NCBI GenBank assembly: GCA_947176965.1
Contig: CAMWSU010000022.1
Coordinates: forward strand, 1 to 34,844
Length of the DNA stretch: 34,844 nucleotides
Origin: an uncultured Lachnospiraceae bacterium
Lineage (GTDB): Bacteria; Bacillota; Clostridia; Lachnospirales; Lachnospiraceae
Direction: 5' to 3'
Below are positions 8,031-17,900 of the stretch, in pieces. A model generated the notes under the pieces. It made no database searches. It saw nothing but the letters and a program-made list of their open reading frames with translations, and was not told the DNA's origin. Numbering within the stretch: the stretch's first letter is position 1; each line of letters starts with the position of its first letter. Both the position numbers and the translations under genes were made by a program.

Positions 8031-8729
8031 ATGAGAATACCGCAGCACGTGGCAATTATTTTGGATGGAAACGGGCGTTGGGCAAAAAGCAAGGGAATGC
8101 CTCGTAATTACGGGCATGTGCAGGGCGCAAAGAATGTTGAGGTCGTCTGCCGTGCTGCGCATGAAATGGGAATCCGTTATCTGACAGTATATGCGTTTTC
8201 CACTGAAAACTGGAGCAGACCGTCGGATGAAGTCGCGGCGCTCATGAAGCTCTTAAAAAGCTATCTTTCCACTTGTAAGAAGACGGCGAAAAAAAATAAT
8301 ATGCGCGTGCGTGTGATTGGTGACCGGGCCGGACTGGATGATGAGTTTCAGCGTCAGATCGCGGAGCTGGAGGAAGCGACAAAGGATTATGACGGTCTGA
8401 ATTTTATCGTTGCGCTCAATTATGGAAGCCGCGACGAGATTGTGCGCGCCGTTCAGAAAATTGCCGCGCAGGTAAAGACGGGGGAGCTTCTTAGCGAGGA
8501 GATCACGGCGGAGTTGTTTGAGGCGTCCTTGGATACGGCGGGCATTCCGGCACCCGATCTGCTCATACGCACGAGCGGGGAACAGCGTCTCTCTAATTTC
8601 CTGCTCTGGCAGCTTGCCTATGCCGAGTTCTATTTTACGCCTGTACCGTGGCCCGATTTTGACGGGAAGGAATTGCAGAAAGCGGTGGAGGCATATCAGG
8701 ACAGGGATCGTCGGTACGGCAAAGTGTGA
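8031..8729 (+). CDS. uppS: Isoprenyl transferase (undecaprenyl diphosphate synthase)
   Basis: Condenses isopentenyl diphosphate onto farnesyl diphosphate in cis to make the C55 carrier lipid for wall polymers. The 232 residues carry the family signatures: HVAIILDGNGRWAK with the catalytic Asp near residue 12, TVYAFSTENWSRP (about 53), and the C-terminal RTSGEQRLSNFLLWQ and YAEFYFTPVPWPDF motifs. GGAGGGAAGGGC precedes the ATG. Located between frr and cdsA as in most Firmicutes; its substrate comes from the MEP pathway that dxr and ispG in this window serve. Confidence 0.96.
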   Translation: MRIPQHVAIILDGNGRWAKSKGMPRNYGHVQGAKNVEVVCRAAHEMGIRYLTVYAFSTENWSRPSDEVAALMKLLKSYLSTCKKTAKKNNMRVRVIGDRAGLDDEFQRQIAELEEATKDYDGLNFIVALNYGSRDEIVRAVQKIAAQVKTGELLSEEITAELFEASLDTAGIPAPDLLIRTSGEQRLSNFLLWQLAYAEFYFTPVPWPDFDGKELQKAVEAYQDRDRRYGKV

Positions 8730-8748
8730 GAAGACAGGGGGAAAAAAC

Positions 8749-9636
8749 ATGTTTCTGACAAGAACAATCAGCGGAATCGCGCTCATAATACTGGCATTTG
8801 GCGCTATCTGGGCGGGGGACTGGGTATTGCTGCTCACGATTTATGCCGTGTCCCTGATCGGCTTTTTGGAGCTGACGAGGGCAATGGGGGTAAATCAAAA
8901 AGGAAAGGGACCCAATGCCTATGAGATCATCGGTATCATCGGCATTACCTGTTATGATGCGCTCATGTATTTATATGGTTCAGGGCTTGGACTTCTTCGC
9001 GCAGGCGGGGATGCGAAGCTTACGATAACGGGGGCGGCAGCAGCCGCGTTTGCGTGTCTGATGGTCATGATCATCACATTACTGTGTCTGATGGCGGTCT
9101 ATGTGCTGACATTTCCGAAAACAAAATGCGATGTACCGATCAGAACCTTTTTTGCCTGTATCTATGCGCCCGTCATGCTTTCTTTTATCTGGCTGATCCG
9201 CGAGTGGTACGGAGGTTTCTATCTTGTATGGCTTGTGTTTATCAGCAGTTGGATCAGCGATACCTGTGCCTACCTTGTCGGCAGGACATTCGGAAAGCAT
9301 AAGCTCGCACCCGTGTTAAGCCCGAAGAAATCCATAGAAGGCTCGATCGGCGGCATCCTGGGCGCGGCACTGATCGGTTTTCTATACGGATTTGTACTGC
9401 AAAAAACAAATGCGCTTGCGATACCGAATCAGGCATTCTATTTTGCCCTGATCGGCGGTGTCGGCTCCGTGCTTTCCCAGATCGGCGATTTGGCGGCATC
9501 GGGCATTAAGCGCGATCATGATATTAAGGATTACGGAAAGCTGATTCCGGGGCATGGCGGTATTATGGACCGCTTTGACAGTGTGATCGTGACGGCACCG
9601 CTCATTTATTTCCTGGGAATTTTTCTTTTGGCATAA
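8749..9636 (+). CDS. cdsA: Phosphatidate cytidylyltransferase
   Basis: Makes CDP-diacylglycerol from phosphatidic acid and CTP, the branch point for phospholipids including phosphatidylglycerol, the donor an LtaS-type enzyme would use. The 295 residues hold about seven or eight membrane helices. The CDS signature is near the C-terminus: GIKRDHDIKDYGKLIPGHGG then MDRFDS (about 250-280). I placed the start at the ATG at 8749 with AGGGGG upstream; the frame stays open further left over uppS, but that part is a shadow of uppS. It starts 19 bp after uppS. Confidence 0.95.
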   Translation: MFLTRTISGIALIILAFGAIWAGDWVLLLTIYAVSLIGFLELTRAMGVNQKGKGPNAYEIIGIIGITCYDALMYLYGSGLGLLRAGGDAKLTITGAAAAAFACLMVMIITLLCLMAVYVLTFPKTKCDVPIRTFFACIYAPVMLSFIWLIREWYGGFYLVWLVFISSWISDTCAYLVGRTFGKHKLAPVLSPKKSIEGSIGGILGAALIGFLYGFVLQKTNALAIPNQAFYFALIGGVGSVLSQIGDLAASGIKRDHDIKDYGKLIPGHGGIMDRFDSVIVTAPLIYFLGIFLLA

Positions 9637-9669
9637 ACAGTGCTGATTTTGATGGGATGGAGGGCAGCG

Positions 9670-10845
9670 ATGAAAAAAGATGCGGAAAGCAGAAAAATCG
9701 CAATTCTGGGGTCAACAGGCTCCATCGGCACGCAGACGATTGAGATCGTGCGTGCAAATCCGGAGTTAAAGGTTGTGGCTCTTGCGGGGGGTACGCGTGT
9801 GGAGCCAATCGAAGCGCAGATACGGGAATTTCAGCCGTTGATCGCGTGTATGTGGACCGACGAGGCGGCAAAAGAGCTTTCGATGCGCGTGAAGGATCTG
9901 CCCGTGCGCGTGGTTTCCGGTATGGATGGGCTTTTGGAGATCGCGGCGATGCCGGAGGCGGAGGTGGTTGTGACGGCGATCGTCGGTATGATCGGTATCC
10001 GTCCGACCATTGCGGCGATCAAGGCGCATAAGACGATCGCACTTGCCAATAAGGAGACGCTTGTGACGGCGGGGCACATCATCATGCCGCTTGCGAAGGA
10101 GTGCGGCGTTTCCATTCTTCCTGTGGACAGCGAGCACAGTGCGATCTTTCAGTCGATGCAGGGGCAGCCGCGTGAGCGTGTACATAAAATCCTGCTCACG
10201 GCGTCCGGAGGGCCGTTTCGGGGAAGAACGAAGGATCAGCTTGCCTGCGTGACGGTGGAGGATGCGCTGAGGCATCCGAACTGGTCTATGGGAAAAAAGA
10301 TCACGATTGACTCAGCGACGCTGGTCAATAAGGGCTTGGAGGTTATGGAAGCGCGCTGGCTGTTTGATGTGGATGTAAAACAGATCGAGGTGCTCATCCA
10401 TCCGCAGAGTATCCTCCATTCCGCTGTGGAATATGCGGATGGCTCGATCATCGGGCAGATGGGGCTGCCGGATATGAAGCTCCCGATTCAATATGCGCTT
10501 TTTTATCCGGACAGAAAACCGATGGACGGCGGGCGCGTGGATCTGTGTCAGATCTCGCAGCTCACATTTGAAAAGCCGGATATGGAGACCTTTGCAGGGC
10601 TTTCCATGGCGCTTACGGCAGCTAAAGCGGGAGGCACGATGCCGACCGTGTTCAATGCAGCGAATGAGCGGGCAGTCAGTTTGTTTTTGCAGAAAAAGAT
10701 ACGATTTTTACAGATTTATGAGCTGATAGCGGACTGTATGAGCGCCCATCGGATTGTCAATAATCCGAATGTAAATGAGATTCTTGAAGCGGAAGCAGAG
10801 ACATATGATTTTATTAAGCAATTAACCGGAGACACACAATTATGA
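9670..10845 (+). CDS. dxr: 1-deoxy-D-xylulose-5-phosphate reductoisomerase
   Basis: Second step of the MEP isoprenoid pathway: converts DXP to 2-C-methyl-D-erythritol 4-phosphate with NADPH. In 391 residues the landmarks are the dinucleotide loop GSTGSIGTQT (about 15), ALANKETLV (about 125), the metal-binding PVDSEHSAIF (about 152), TASGGPFRG (about 184) and HPQSILHSAVEY (about 247). The ATG at 9670 has GGAGGG five bases upstream and is preferred over an ATG at 9640. Its stop overlaps the rseP start by 4 bp (ATGA), implying translational coupling. Confidence 0.96.
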   Translation: MKKDAESRKIAILGSTGSIGTQTIEIVRANPELKVVALAGGTRVEPIEAQIREFQPLIACMWTDEAAKELSMRVKDLPVRVVSGMDGLLEIAAMPEAEVVVTAIVGMIGIRPTIAAIKAHKTIALANKETLVTAGHIIMPLAKECGVSILPVDSEHSAIFQSMQGQPRERVHKILLTASGGPFRGRTKDQLACVTVEDALRHPNWSMGKKITIDSATLVNKGLEVMEARWLFDVDVKQIEVLIHPQSILHSAVEYADGSIIGQMGLPDMKLPIQYALFYPDRKPMDGGRVDLCQISQLTFEKPDMETFAGLSMALTAAKAGGTMPTVFNAANERAVSLFLQKKIRFLQIYELIADCMSAHRIVNNPNVNEILEAEAETYDFIKQLTGDTQL

Positions 10846-11933
10846 TAAAAATTTTATGGTTCCTCGTGATATTTGCGGTGGTCGTCATCGCACATGAATT
10901 CGGTCATTTTTTGATCGCGAAGGCAAACGGTGTCCGCGTGGTGGAGTTCACCGTAGGTGCCGGTCCGATCTTACTGAAACGGCAGGGAAAGGAGACGCTT
11001 TACACATGGCGACTGCTGCCGCTTGGCGGTGCCTGTATTTTTGAGAACGAGGACGGACTTGATGAATCAGAAAAAAAGAAAAAAACAGGGGATGCGGCAC
11101 AGGAACTGATTCCAGATACGGAACGGGATCGCTCGCTGCCGGCGGCAAGCGTGTGGGTGCGGATCGCGACCTATGCGGCGGGACCGATCTTTAATTTTCT
11201 GCTTGCATTTTTCTTTTCCCTGATCGTTGTCGGAATGTCCGGCACCGACGGTACAAAGCTGCTTAGCGTCGTGGAGGGCTATCCGGCCGAAGAAGCGGGA
11301 TTAATGGCGGGGGATGAGATCATTTCCTTAAATGGGGAGCGGGTGCATCTTTACCGCGAAGTAACCATATTTTCGCAGCTAAATCAGGGCAGGGATGTGA
11401 AGGTTGTCTATGAGCGGGACGGTGAGCGCTATACGACGATGATCACACCGCGTTATGATGAGCAGGAGGGACGATATTACATGGGTTTTTCGGGCGGCAT
11501 TTATGAAAAATGCAATCCGATCGACACGATCAAGGCGGCATATTATGAGGTCCGTTATTGGATCAAGGTCACTTATAAGAGCCTGTTCATGCTGTTTCGG
11601 GGGGAGGCATCCGTCAAGGATCTTTCCGGGCCGGTCGGCATGGCGCAGGTGGTCGGCGAGGTCTATGAGGAAGCGTCCGAGTATGGCATTTTAACGCTGA
11701 TCGCAAGTATGCTGAACTTTGCAATCTTACTGAGTGCGAACCTGGGGGTTGTCAATCTGCTCCCGCTTCCCGCGCTGGACGGCGGCAGGCTTGTATTCGC
11801 ATTTGTTGAAGCAATCCGCGGGAAGCCCGTACCGCGCGACAAGGAAGCAATCGTACACTTTATCGGGGTGATCATGCTGCTGGCGCTCATGGTATTCGTC
11901 ATGTATAATGATATTATGCGGCTGTTCAAGTGA
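10842..11933 (+). CDS. rseP: RseP/RasP-type site-2 intramembrane zinc protease
   Basis: Intramembrane metalloprotease (M50) that trims membrane-bound substrates such as anti-sigma factors and leftover signal peptides. The zinc motif HEFGHF is in the first membrane helix (about residue 19). A PDZ domain spans about 120-205, and the third zinc ligand motif NLLPLPALDGGR is near 305. Four membrane helices are expected. The 363 residues are normal for the family. A loop at about 75-100 is Lys/Glu-rich. The ATG overlaps the dxr stop. A strong terminator follows within 20 bp, so this gene closes the pyrH transcript. Confidence 0.95.
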   Translation: MIKILWFLVIFAVVVIAHEFGHFLIAKANGVRVVEFTVGAGPILLKRQGKETLYTWRLLPLGGACIFENEDGLDESEKKKKTGDAAQELIPDTERDRSLPAASVWVRIATYAAGPIFNFLLAFFFSLIVVGMSGTDGTKLLSVVEGYPAEEAGLMAGDEIISLNGERVHLYREVTIFSQLNQGRDVKVVYERDGERYTTMITPRYDEQEGRYYMGFSGGIYEKCNPIDTIKAAYYEVRYWIKVTYKSLFMLFRGEASVKDLSGPVGMAQVVGEVYEEASEYGILTLIASMLNFAILLSANLGVVNLLPLPALDGGRLVFAFVEAIRGKPVPRDKEAIVHFIGVIMLLALMVFVMYNDIMRLFK

Positions 11934-11952
11934 ATGACACAAAAAATTGCAC

Positions 11953-11991
11953 AAAAAAGAGGTGTTCCGAATGGGGGACACTTCTTTTTTT
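11953..11991 (+). terminator. Strong terminator after rseP
   Basis: AAAAAAGAGGTGTTCC pairs with GGGACACTTCTTTTTT around a short loop, with the T-run forming part of the stem. Because A- and T-runs flank both sides it could act in both directions. Confidence 0.85.
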
Positions 11992-12066
11992 GTGCCGGAA
12001 ACAACGGGAAAGTAAGGCATGAAAAAAATCGTCATTCTGCCGATAGCCGATGATGCGGGAAGGGGA

Positions 12067-12072
12067 TATAAT
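12067..12072 (+). promoter_or_regulatory. Candidate -10 element (TATAAT)
   Basis: A consensus TATAAT lies 57 bp before the start of the repeat-bearing membrane protein and just after the rseP terminator. I see no convincing -35 at the right distance. Confidence 0.35.
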
Positions 12073-12128
12073 AAGAATGCCGGAACGGTCAGTTGCGGCG
12101 GCACATCTTTGGGATTGAGGGATTCTGT

Positions 12129-12758
12129 ATGAAGCATTTCTTATTGTGGCGGTTCTGCTACGAAGATTCTGTAAAAGCGAGTTTGCTGTATTTTACTTTT
12201 TTACGCAGAAATCGGGAGAATGGAAGGGTTTATTTTGTTAGGACGCTGTGCCATGTTTTGCCCGTATGTCTGCTCATTGTATTGCTGAATGTTCTGCTTG
12301 GAACAGGATTTGTGGAAGGTACCTTTACAGACCGAATGTATGGAAACATTGAGCGCGGTGGCACAGATTGGGATGGAAACATCGAGTGCGGCGGAAGCAC
12401 GGTCTGGGATGGAAACATCGAGTGTGATGGCAGCGCAGATTGGAATGAAAGCAGAGGGAAAGAGATGAAGGAGGCGGAGACGCTGTTTATAACGATCTGT
12501 GATACGGACGGGGTAAAGCGTCTGCTTTCATCGGAGCATCCGGCCATCTTGACGCAGGGCTTATATTTTTCGTACCCAAAGGACGTTAAGGAATGTGAGA
12601 TCTGTCAAAATGACGGCACATGGATAAAAACAACGGAGCGGGTTTATCTTGATCCGAAGCAGACAGAGGATGCGGTGATTCGTGTGCGCTTTCGGGCAAA
12701 GGGAAGCGATGGGAGTCTGCGTTACAGCAGAAGCTTTGTACTCGTCGGAAGCGGGTGA
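12129..12758 (+). CDS. Single-pass membrane protein with tandem repeats, unknown function
   Basis: An ORF of 209 residues; the ATG has GAGGGA six bases upstream. Residues 1-35 are basic and aromatic, then one membrane helix follows (about 38-58, rich in Leu/Val), so the chain is probably anchored with the rest outside. Just after the helix come three copies of a 11-12-residue GNIE-C/R-GG-x-x-DW/VW-D/N unit. The last 90 residues form a beta-rich domain containing LSSEHPAILTQGLYFSYP. I recognise no family. It sits alone between the rseP terminator and the Rpn pseudogene, in a segment that splits the usual rseP-ispG neighbourhood. It may be a lineage-specific insertion. Confidence 0.65.
   Translation: MKHFLLWRFCYEDSVKASLLYFTFLRRNRENGRVYFVRTLCHVLPVCLLIVLLNVLLGTGFVEGTFTDRMYGNIERGGTDWDGNIECGGSTVWDGNIECDGSADWNESRGKEMKEAETLFITICDTDGVKRLLSSEHPAILTQGLYFSYPKDVKECEICQNDGTWIKTTERVYLDPKQTEDAVIRVRFRAKGSDGSLRYSRSFVLVGSG
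12342..12446 (+). repeat. Three coding tandem repeats of 33, 36 and 36 bp
   Basis: Units start at 12342, 12375 and 12411, each opening GGAAACAT(T/C)GAG and closing on TGGGAT or TGGAAT. They are in frame with the membrane protein, so copy number changes would not shift the frame. Confidence 0.85.
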
Positions 12759-12883
12759 AGGGCCGCCTAATGCATACCCAGCGCAGTTTAGCCAAAGATG
12801 AATGAGACGCTGCACTGGAGTACTGACATAGGAAAATAGGCAGTATAGGAAGATCAAACTGTTTGACCGTTGTTTGTCGGATA

Positions 12884-12912
12884 TTGCAAACGGCAAGGGT
12901 TGTTAGTATACT
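12884..12912 (+). promoter_or_regulatory. Promoter of the Rpn-type gene
   Basis: TTGCAA (12884-12889) and TATACT (12907-12912) are separated by exactly 17 bp, about 25 bp before the start codon. Confidence 0.6.
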
Positions 12913-12937
12913 AAAAACACAAAGAAAGGTTTGTACA

Positions 12938-13655
12938 ATGGCAAAGGCACGGAAGATAAGGCCGGATACAGTATTGAAGAATTACTGGAACGACAATGAG
13001 CAGTTCGCAGACATTTTTAACGCCGTACTATTTGAAGGGAAACAGGTCATTAAACCTGAAGAGTTGGAAAACGAAGATACGGAGGAATCGGCCATTCTGA
13101 TGCATAGGGATTATGCAGAGAGCATTAAGGCATCCAGAGACAATATGAAAGTGAGCAAAAAATCTACAGCATATGGCATAAAATTGGTCATGCTTGGTTT
13201 AGAGTCCCAGGAACAGATTCATTATGCCATGCCCCTGCGCATTATGGGTTATGACTATGGTACATATAAAAAACAATATGATAGCAATGCAAAGCAGTAT
13301 CAAAAATCTAACGGCCTGAATGAAGAGGAATACCTGTCAAGAATGAAAAGGACAGATAAATTTATGCCGGTCATCACCATTGTTGTTTATTATGGAGAAA
13401 AGCCATGGGACGGTGGCTGGAGCGACAAACTGCAAGATTGATTATCTTGCATTGGATGGGAAAGGAGTTGTGGGTATGTATAATTTGTTTGATGAGATTG
13501 CAAAGGATAGCAAAGCGGAAGGTATCATCGAAACGGGTTTTGATTGCGGATTATCTGAAAATGATATTTTAGAGAGGCTGCAAAGTAAGCTGAATGTGTC
13601 CATGCAAATGGCGCAGGAATATCTTAAGCAGTTTGGAAAGCAGACCATATCATAG
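12938..13655 (+). pseudogene. Decayed Rpn-type PD-(D/E)XK nuclease/transposase-related gene
   Basis: The first reading frame (12938-13441, 167 residues) matches the N-terminal half of the Rpn/putative transposase family common in Lachnospiraceae: NYWNDNEQFADIFNAVLFEG, HYAMPLRIMGYDYGTYKKQY and a VITIVVYYGEKPWDG strand-motif. It stops at 13441. A second frame then carries the expected C-terminal tail of the same family (EIAKDSKAEGIIETGFDCGLS...LKQFGKQ) up to 13655. Full-length relatives are about 300 residues, so the middle of roughly 100 or more codons appears deleted as well as frame-shifted. Promoter and AAAGAAAGG ribosome site are intact. Family members are PD-(D/E)XK nucleases implicated in recombination; this copy should be inactive, although the truncated N-terminal half could still be made. 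Confidence 0.8.
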
Positions 13656-13703
13656 CATCAGAAGCACCTCATACACCAGCCCACTAGGGCGTTTCAAATT
13701 TGA

Positions 13704-13738
13704 TACCTCGCTGCTTGCAGCGGGGTGTTTTGCTTTTT
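13704..13738 (+). terminator. Rho-independent terminator
   Basis: CCTCGCTGC pairs with GCAGCGGGG around a tight loop, followed by TGTTTTGCTTTTT. It closes the Rpn pseudogene transcript. The 228 bp from 13656 to 13886 hold otherwise only this and the ispG promoter. Confidence 0.8.
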
Positions 13739-13812
13739 GATAGGTAAAGTCATAAGGGGCACAATATCATATCGGTGAAAATGAAAACCTGGTAGAAAAC
13801 AAAAGAAGAAAC

Positions 13813-13821
13813 TGCTATAAT
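13813..13821 (+). promoter_or_regulatory. Extended -10 promoter upstream of ispG
   Basis: TGCTATAAT is an extended -10 (TGn plus consensus TATAAT at 13816-13821), 65 bp before the ispG start. No clear -35 is visible, as is common for extended -10 promoters. It would replace the operon promoter cut off by the rseP-ispG interruption. Confidence 0.55.
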
Positions 13822-13886
13822 GAAAAATAGAACTGATAAGAGAAACGGAACTGGTACACTAGGTTCAAACAAAATAGGAGAACATG

Positions 13887-14948
13887 ATGACGAAAAGAGA
13901 ACAGACTAAGGTGATACAAATCGGAGACCGCTTGATTGGCGGAGGCAATCCGATCTTAATACAATCCATGACAAATACGCGGACGGAGGATGTGCAGGCG
14001 ACCGTGCAGCAGATTCAACGGTTGGAGGCGGCAGGCTGTGAGATTGTCCGCTGCACCGTACCGAATAAAGAGGCGGCGCAGGCAATCGCAGAGATTAAAA
14101 AACAGATCCGGATTCCGCTCGTGGCGGATATTCATTTTGACTACCGCATGGCAATCGCGGCAATCGAAAACGGTGTGGACAAGATCCGCATCAATCCGGG
14201 AAATATCGGTTCCAAGGAAAACGTGAAGGCGGTCGTGGATGCGGCAAGGGAGCGGAATGTGCCGATTCGCGTCGGCGTGAACGGCGGCAGTTTAGAGCGC
14301 GAAATGATCGAAAAATACGGCGGCGTGACGCCGGAAGGCATTGTGGAGAGCGCCCTTGATAAAGTGCGCATGATCGAGGAGTGTGATTATGACAGGATTG
14401 TCATCAGCATTAAGTCCTCGGATGTTCTTTTTTCCATCAAAGCGCATGAGCTGATCGCGGAAAAAACTGATTATCCGCTGCATGTCGGCATTACGGAGTC
14501 GGGAACGCTGACAAGCGGTAATATCAAGTCTGCACTTGGGCTTGGCGTGATTCTGCATGAGGGGATCGGCGATACGATCCGCGTTTCTTTGACGGGCGAT
14601 CCCGTGGAAGAGGTAAAGAGCGCCAAAATGATCCTGCGCAATATGGGGCTTCGCACGGGCGGCATCGAGGTTGTTTCCTGTCCGACCTGCGGAAGAACAA
14701 GGATCGATCTGATCGGACTGGCGAATCAGGTAGAGGAAATGGTGCAGGACATTCCGTTAAATATCAAGGTTGCCGTGATGGGCTGCGCCGTCAACGGTCC
14801 CGGAGAAGCAAGGGAGGCGGACATTGGCATCGCAGGCGGCGACGGCGAAGGTCTGCTGATCAAAAAAGGAGAAATTGTGCGGAAAGTGCCGGAGGAACAA
14901 CTGCTTTCCGTTTTAAGGGACGAGCTGCTAAACTGGAACGAGGCGTAA
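13887..14948 (+). CDS. ispG: 4-hydroxy-3-methylbut-2-en-1-yl diphosphate synthase
   Basis: Penultimate MEP-pathway enzyme: reductively opens MEcPP to HMBPP using a [4Fe-4S] cluster. The 353 residues are the short bacterial form. An N-terminal TIM-barrel-like part includes [15 protein letters not shown] (about 24) and VADIHFDYR (about 80). The cluster ligands are in SCPTCGRT (about 264) and [11 protein letters not shown] (about 300), three Cys plus the downstream Glu. Of two adjacent ATGs, 13887 has better spacing (6 nt) to AGGAG at 13876-13880 than 13884. It is followed after 3 bp by polC, so both share a transcript. Confidence 0.96.
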   Translation: MTKREQTKVIQIGDRLIGGGNPILIQSMTNTRTEDVQATVQQIQRLEAAGCEIVRCTVPNKEAAQAIAEIKKQIRIPLVADIHFDYRMAIAAIENGVDKIRINPGNIGSKENVKAVVDAARERNVPIRVGVNGGSLEREMIEKYGGVTPEGIVESALDKVRMIEECDYDRIVISIKSSDVLFSIKAHELIAEKTDYPLHVGITESGTLTSGNIKSALGLGVILHEGIGDTIRVSLTGDPVEEVKSAKMILRNMGLRTGGIEVVSCPTCGRTRIDLIGLANQVEEMVQDIPLNIKVAVMGCAVNGPGEAREADIGIAGGDGEGLLIKKGEIVRKVPEEQLLSVLRDELLNWNEA

Positions 14949-14951
14949 AAA

Positions 14952-17900
14952 ATGGCGAAGAGCTTTTTTGAGGTGTTTCCCTCACTCAAACTGAATCAGA
15001 CAGTCAGCGCGCGTTTTGAGCCGGTCTTAGTGGAACGTGTCAGCACAACGCGGAATAAGGATATGCTGCGCGTGTATCTTTTTTCGGAGCGTCTGCTGCA
15101 AAAGGAAGATATTTTTTATGCCGAGCAGGAGATCAAAAAGCAGCTTTTTTCGCGGGCAAACATGACCGTGCGCCTGTTGGAGCGATATGTCCTTTCTGCA
15201 CAGTATGACTTAAAAAAGCTCATGGAGGCGTATTATGACAGCCTCCTTTTAGAGCTGCGCGCATACGATCATGTGCTTTTTTCCATGATGAAAAAAGCAC
15301 ATTTTTCCTATCCGGACGAACATGAGCTTGTCGTGGAGGTGGAGGATACCGTGCTTGCGCGCGGGAAAGAGCGGGACTTAAAGCACATTTTAGATAACCT
15401 TCTGCAAAAACGCTTTTCCATGCATGCGGAGGCGGAGATCACCTATCGCGAGGCGGCGGTGAACAAGCACAGGCAGGAAGATGAGGAGCGGCTTCGCAGG
15501 GAGGTCATGGACATTGTGAGCCGCGCGGGAGCGGCGGCATCAGGCGGGCAGGCAGAAGACGCCTACCTGGAAAACGGTGCGGGCGGCGCGGCTGATTCTG
15601 CGGCACAGGAAGCGGGCGGCGCGGCGCAGGGAGCGGACGGCGTATCAAAAGGCGCAGCAGGCATGACCGCGCGGAATGTATCGCAGGATTCAGGACAGAA
15701 GCAGGGTGCAGGTTCCCAGAATGCCGCGCGCGGGGCAGGCGGTGCATCGCAGGCATCGGGGCAGGCGGCGCAGGAAAAATCTTTCAAAGCGCGAAATGCG
15801 GAGAGAGGAGCGTCCGGCAGAGATTTTTCCAAGGGCGGCTATGCCAAAAGCGGCAGGCGCACGGAAAATCCCGACGTCATCTGGGGGCGTGATTTTGACG
15901 ACGAATCGATGCGGCTTGACGAGATTCAGGGCGAGATGGAGGAGGTTGTTGTTTCCGGTATGCTCACAAGAGTGGAACCGCGCGCGATCAAGAACGAAAA
16001 AACTATTTTGATCTTTGATCTCACGGATTTTACCGATACGATCACGGTGAAAATGTTTTTCAAAAACGAACAGTTTGAAGAGATAAAAGATCAGTTCAAG
16101 GAGAATGTATTTGTGAAGCTCAAGGGTGTGACCCAGCTTGATCGGTTTGACGGAGAGCTCACGATCGGTTCGATCTACGGCATCAAAAAAAGCACGGACA
16201 CCCGCAAGCCGCGCATGGACTACAGTGTGCGCAAGCGCGTGGAGCTGCATTGTCATACAAAGATGAGCGATATGGACGGTGTTTCTGACGTCGCTGATCT
16301 GTTAAAGTGCGCGGGTCGCTGGGGCATGAGCGCAATGGCGATCACCGATCACGGCGACGTACAGGCGTTCCCCGAGGCGAACCATGCGCTGGATAAGCTG
16401 CCGGAAGGCTTTAAGCCGATTTACGGCGTGGAGGGTTATCTGGTCGATGACTTAAAGCAGATCGTCACAAATCCGAAGGAATATCCGTTAGACGGCGCCT
16501 ATGTGGTGTTTGACTTAGAGACGACGGGATTTTCCCCGGTATCCAACCGAATCATCGAGATCGGCGCGGTCAGGGTGGAGAACGGAAAGATCACGGCGCG
16601 GTTTTCGACGTTTGTGAATCCTGACGTGCCGATCCCGTATGAAATCGAAAAGCTGACGAATATTCATGACAGCATGGTGATGGACGCACCCATGATCGAA
16701 CAGATATTGCCGGAGTTCGTTTCCTTCTGCGAAGGTGCGGTAATGGTGGCGCACAACGCGGATTTCGATATGAGCTTTTTGAAGGAAAATTGCAGAAGGC
16801 AGGGCTTTGGCACGGACTATACTTATTTAGATACGGTCGGGCTTGCGCGTGCCCTGCTGCCGGAATTAAATAAATTCACGCTGGATACGATCTGTAAAAA
16901 ATTAAATATTTCTCTTGAGGGGCATCACCGCGCAGTCAATGATGCGGAAGCGACGGCGGAGATCTTCGTCCGGTTTCTTGCAATGTGCAAAGAACAGGGC
17001 GCGGATGACCTTTCAAAGATCAATGCGCTCGGCGCATCAAACGTGGAGGCAGTCAGAAAGCTGCATGCGTACCACGTCATTGTTTTGGCAAAAAATGATA
17101 CGGGGCGCATCAACCTATACAAGCTGATTTCAGAATCGCATCTGAATTATTTCAGCCGCCGCCCGAAAATGCCGAAAAGTCTCCTCATGAAATACCGCGA
17201 GGGTCTGATCATCGGCAGCGCGTGCGAGGCGGGAGAGTTATTCCGCGCGATCGTGGAGGAAAAGTCGGACGAGGATATCAGCAGGATTGTCCGGTTTTAT
17301 GATTATCTTGAGGTGCAGCCGATCGGCAATAACCGGTTTATGATCCGTGACGAAAAGCTCTCCAATGTAAACAGCGAGGAAGATCTGATCGCCTTAAACA
17401 AAAAGATCATTGCGCTTGGCGAGCAGTTTTGCAAGCCCGTCGTTGCAACCTGCGACGTTCATTTTTTGAATCCCGAGGATGAGATCTACCGCCGTATCCT
17501 GATGGCGGGACAGGGATTTCCCGACGCGGACGAGCAGGCGCCGCTCTACCTTCGGACAACGGAGGAAATGCTTGCGGAATTTTCCTATCTGCCGCCCGAA
17601 AAGGCGGAGGAGATCGTGATCACGAATACGAATCTCATTGCGGATATGTGCGAGTACATATCGCCCGTGCGCCCGGATAAGTGCCCGCCGGTCATTGAAA
17701 ACAGCGACCAGATTTTGACGGACATTTGCTATAACAGAGCGCATGAGCTTTACGGCGAAAATCTGCCCGAGGTCGTGGAGAAGCGGCTTAAAAGAGAATT
17801 AAACTCCATTATCTCAAACGGCTTTGCCGTTATGTATATCATTGCGCAGAAGCTTGTGTGGAAGTCGGTTGAGGACGGCTATCTGGTCGGCTCGCGCGGT

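Noticed and set aside
8518-8748. Leftward extension of cdsA over the end of uppS
   Set aside because: The extension lacks membrane-protein character and the ATG at 8749 has a proper ribosome site.
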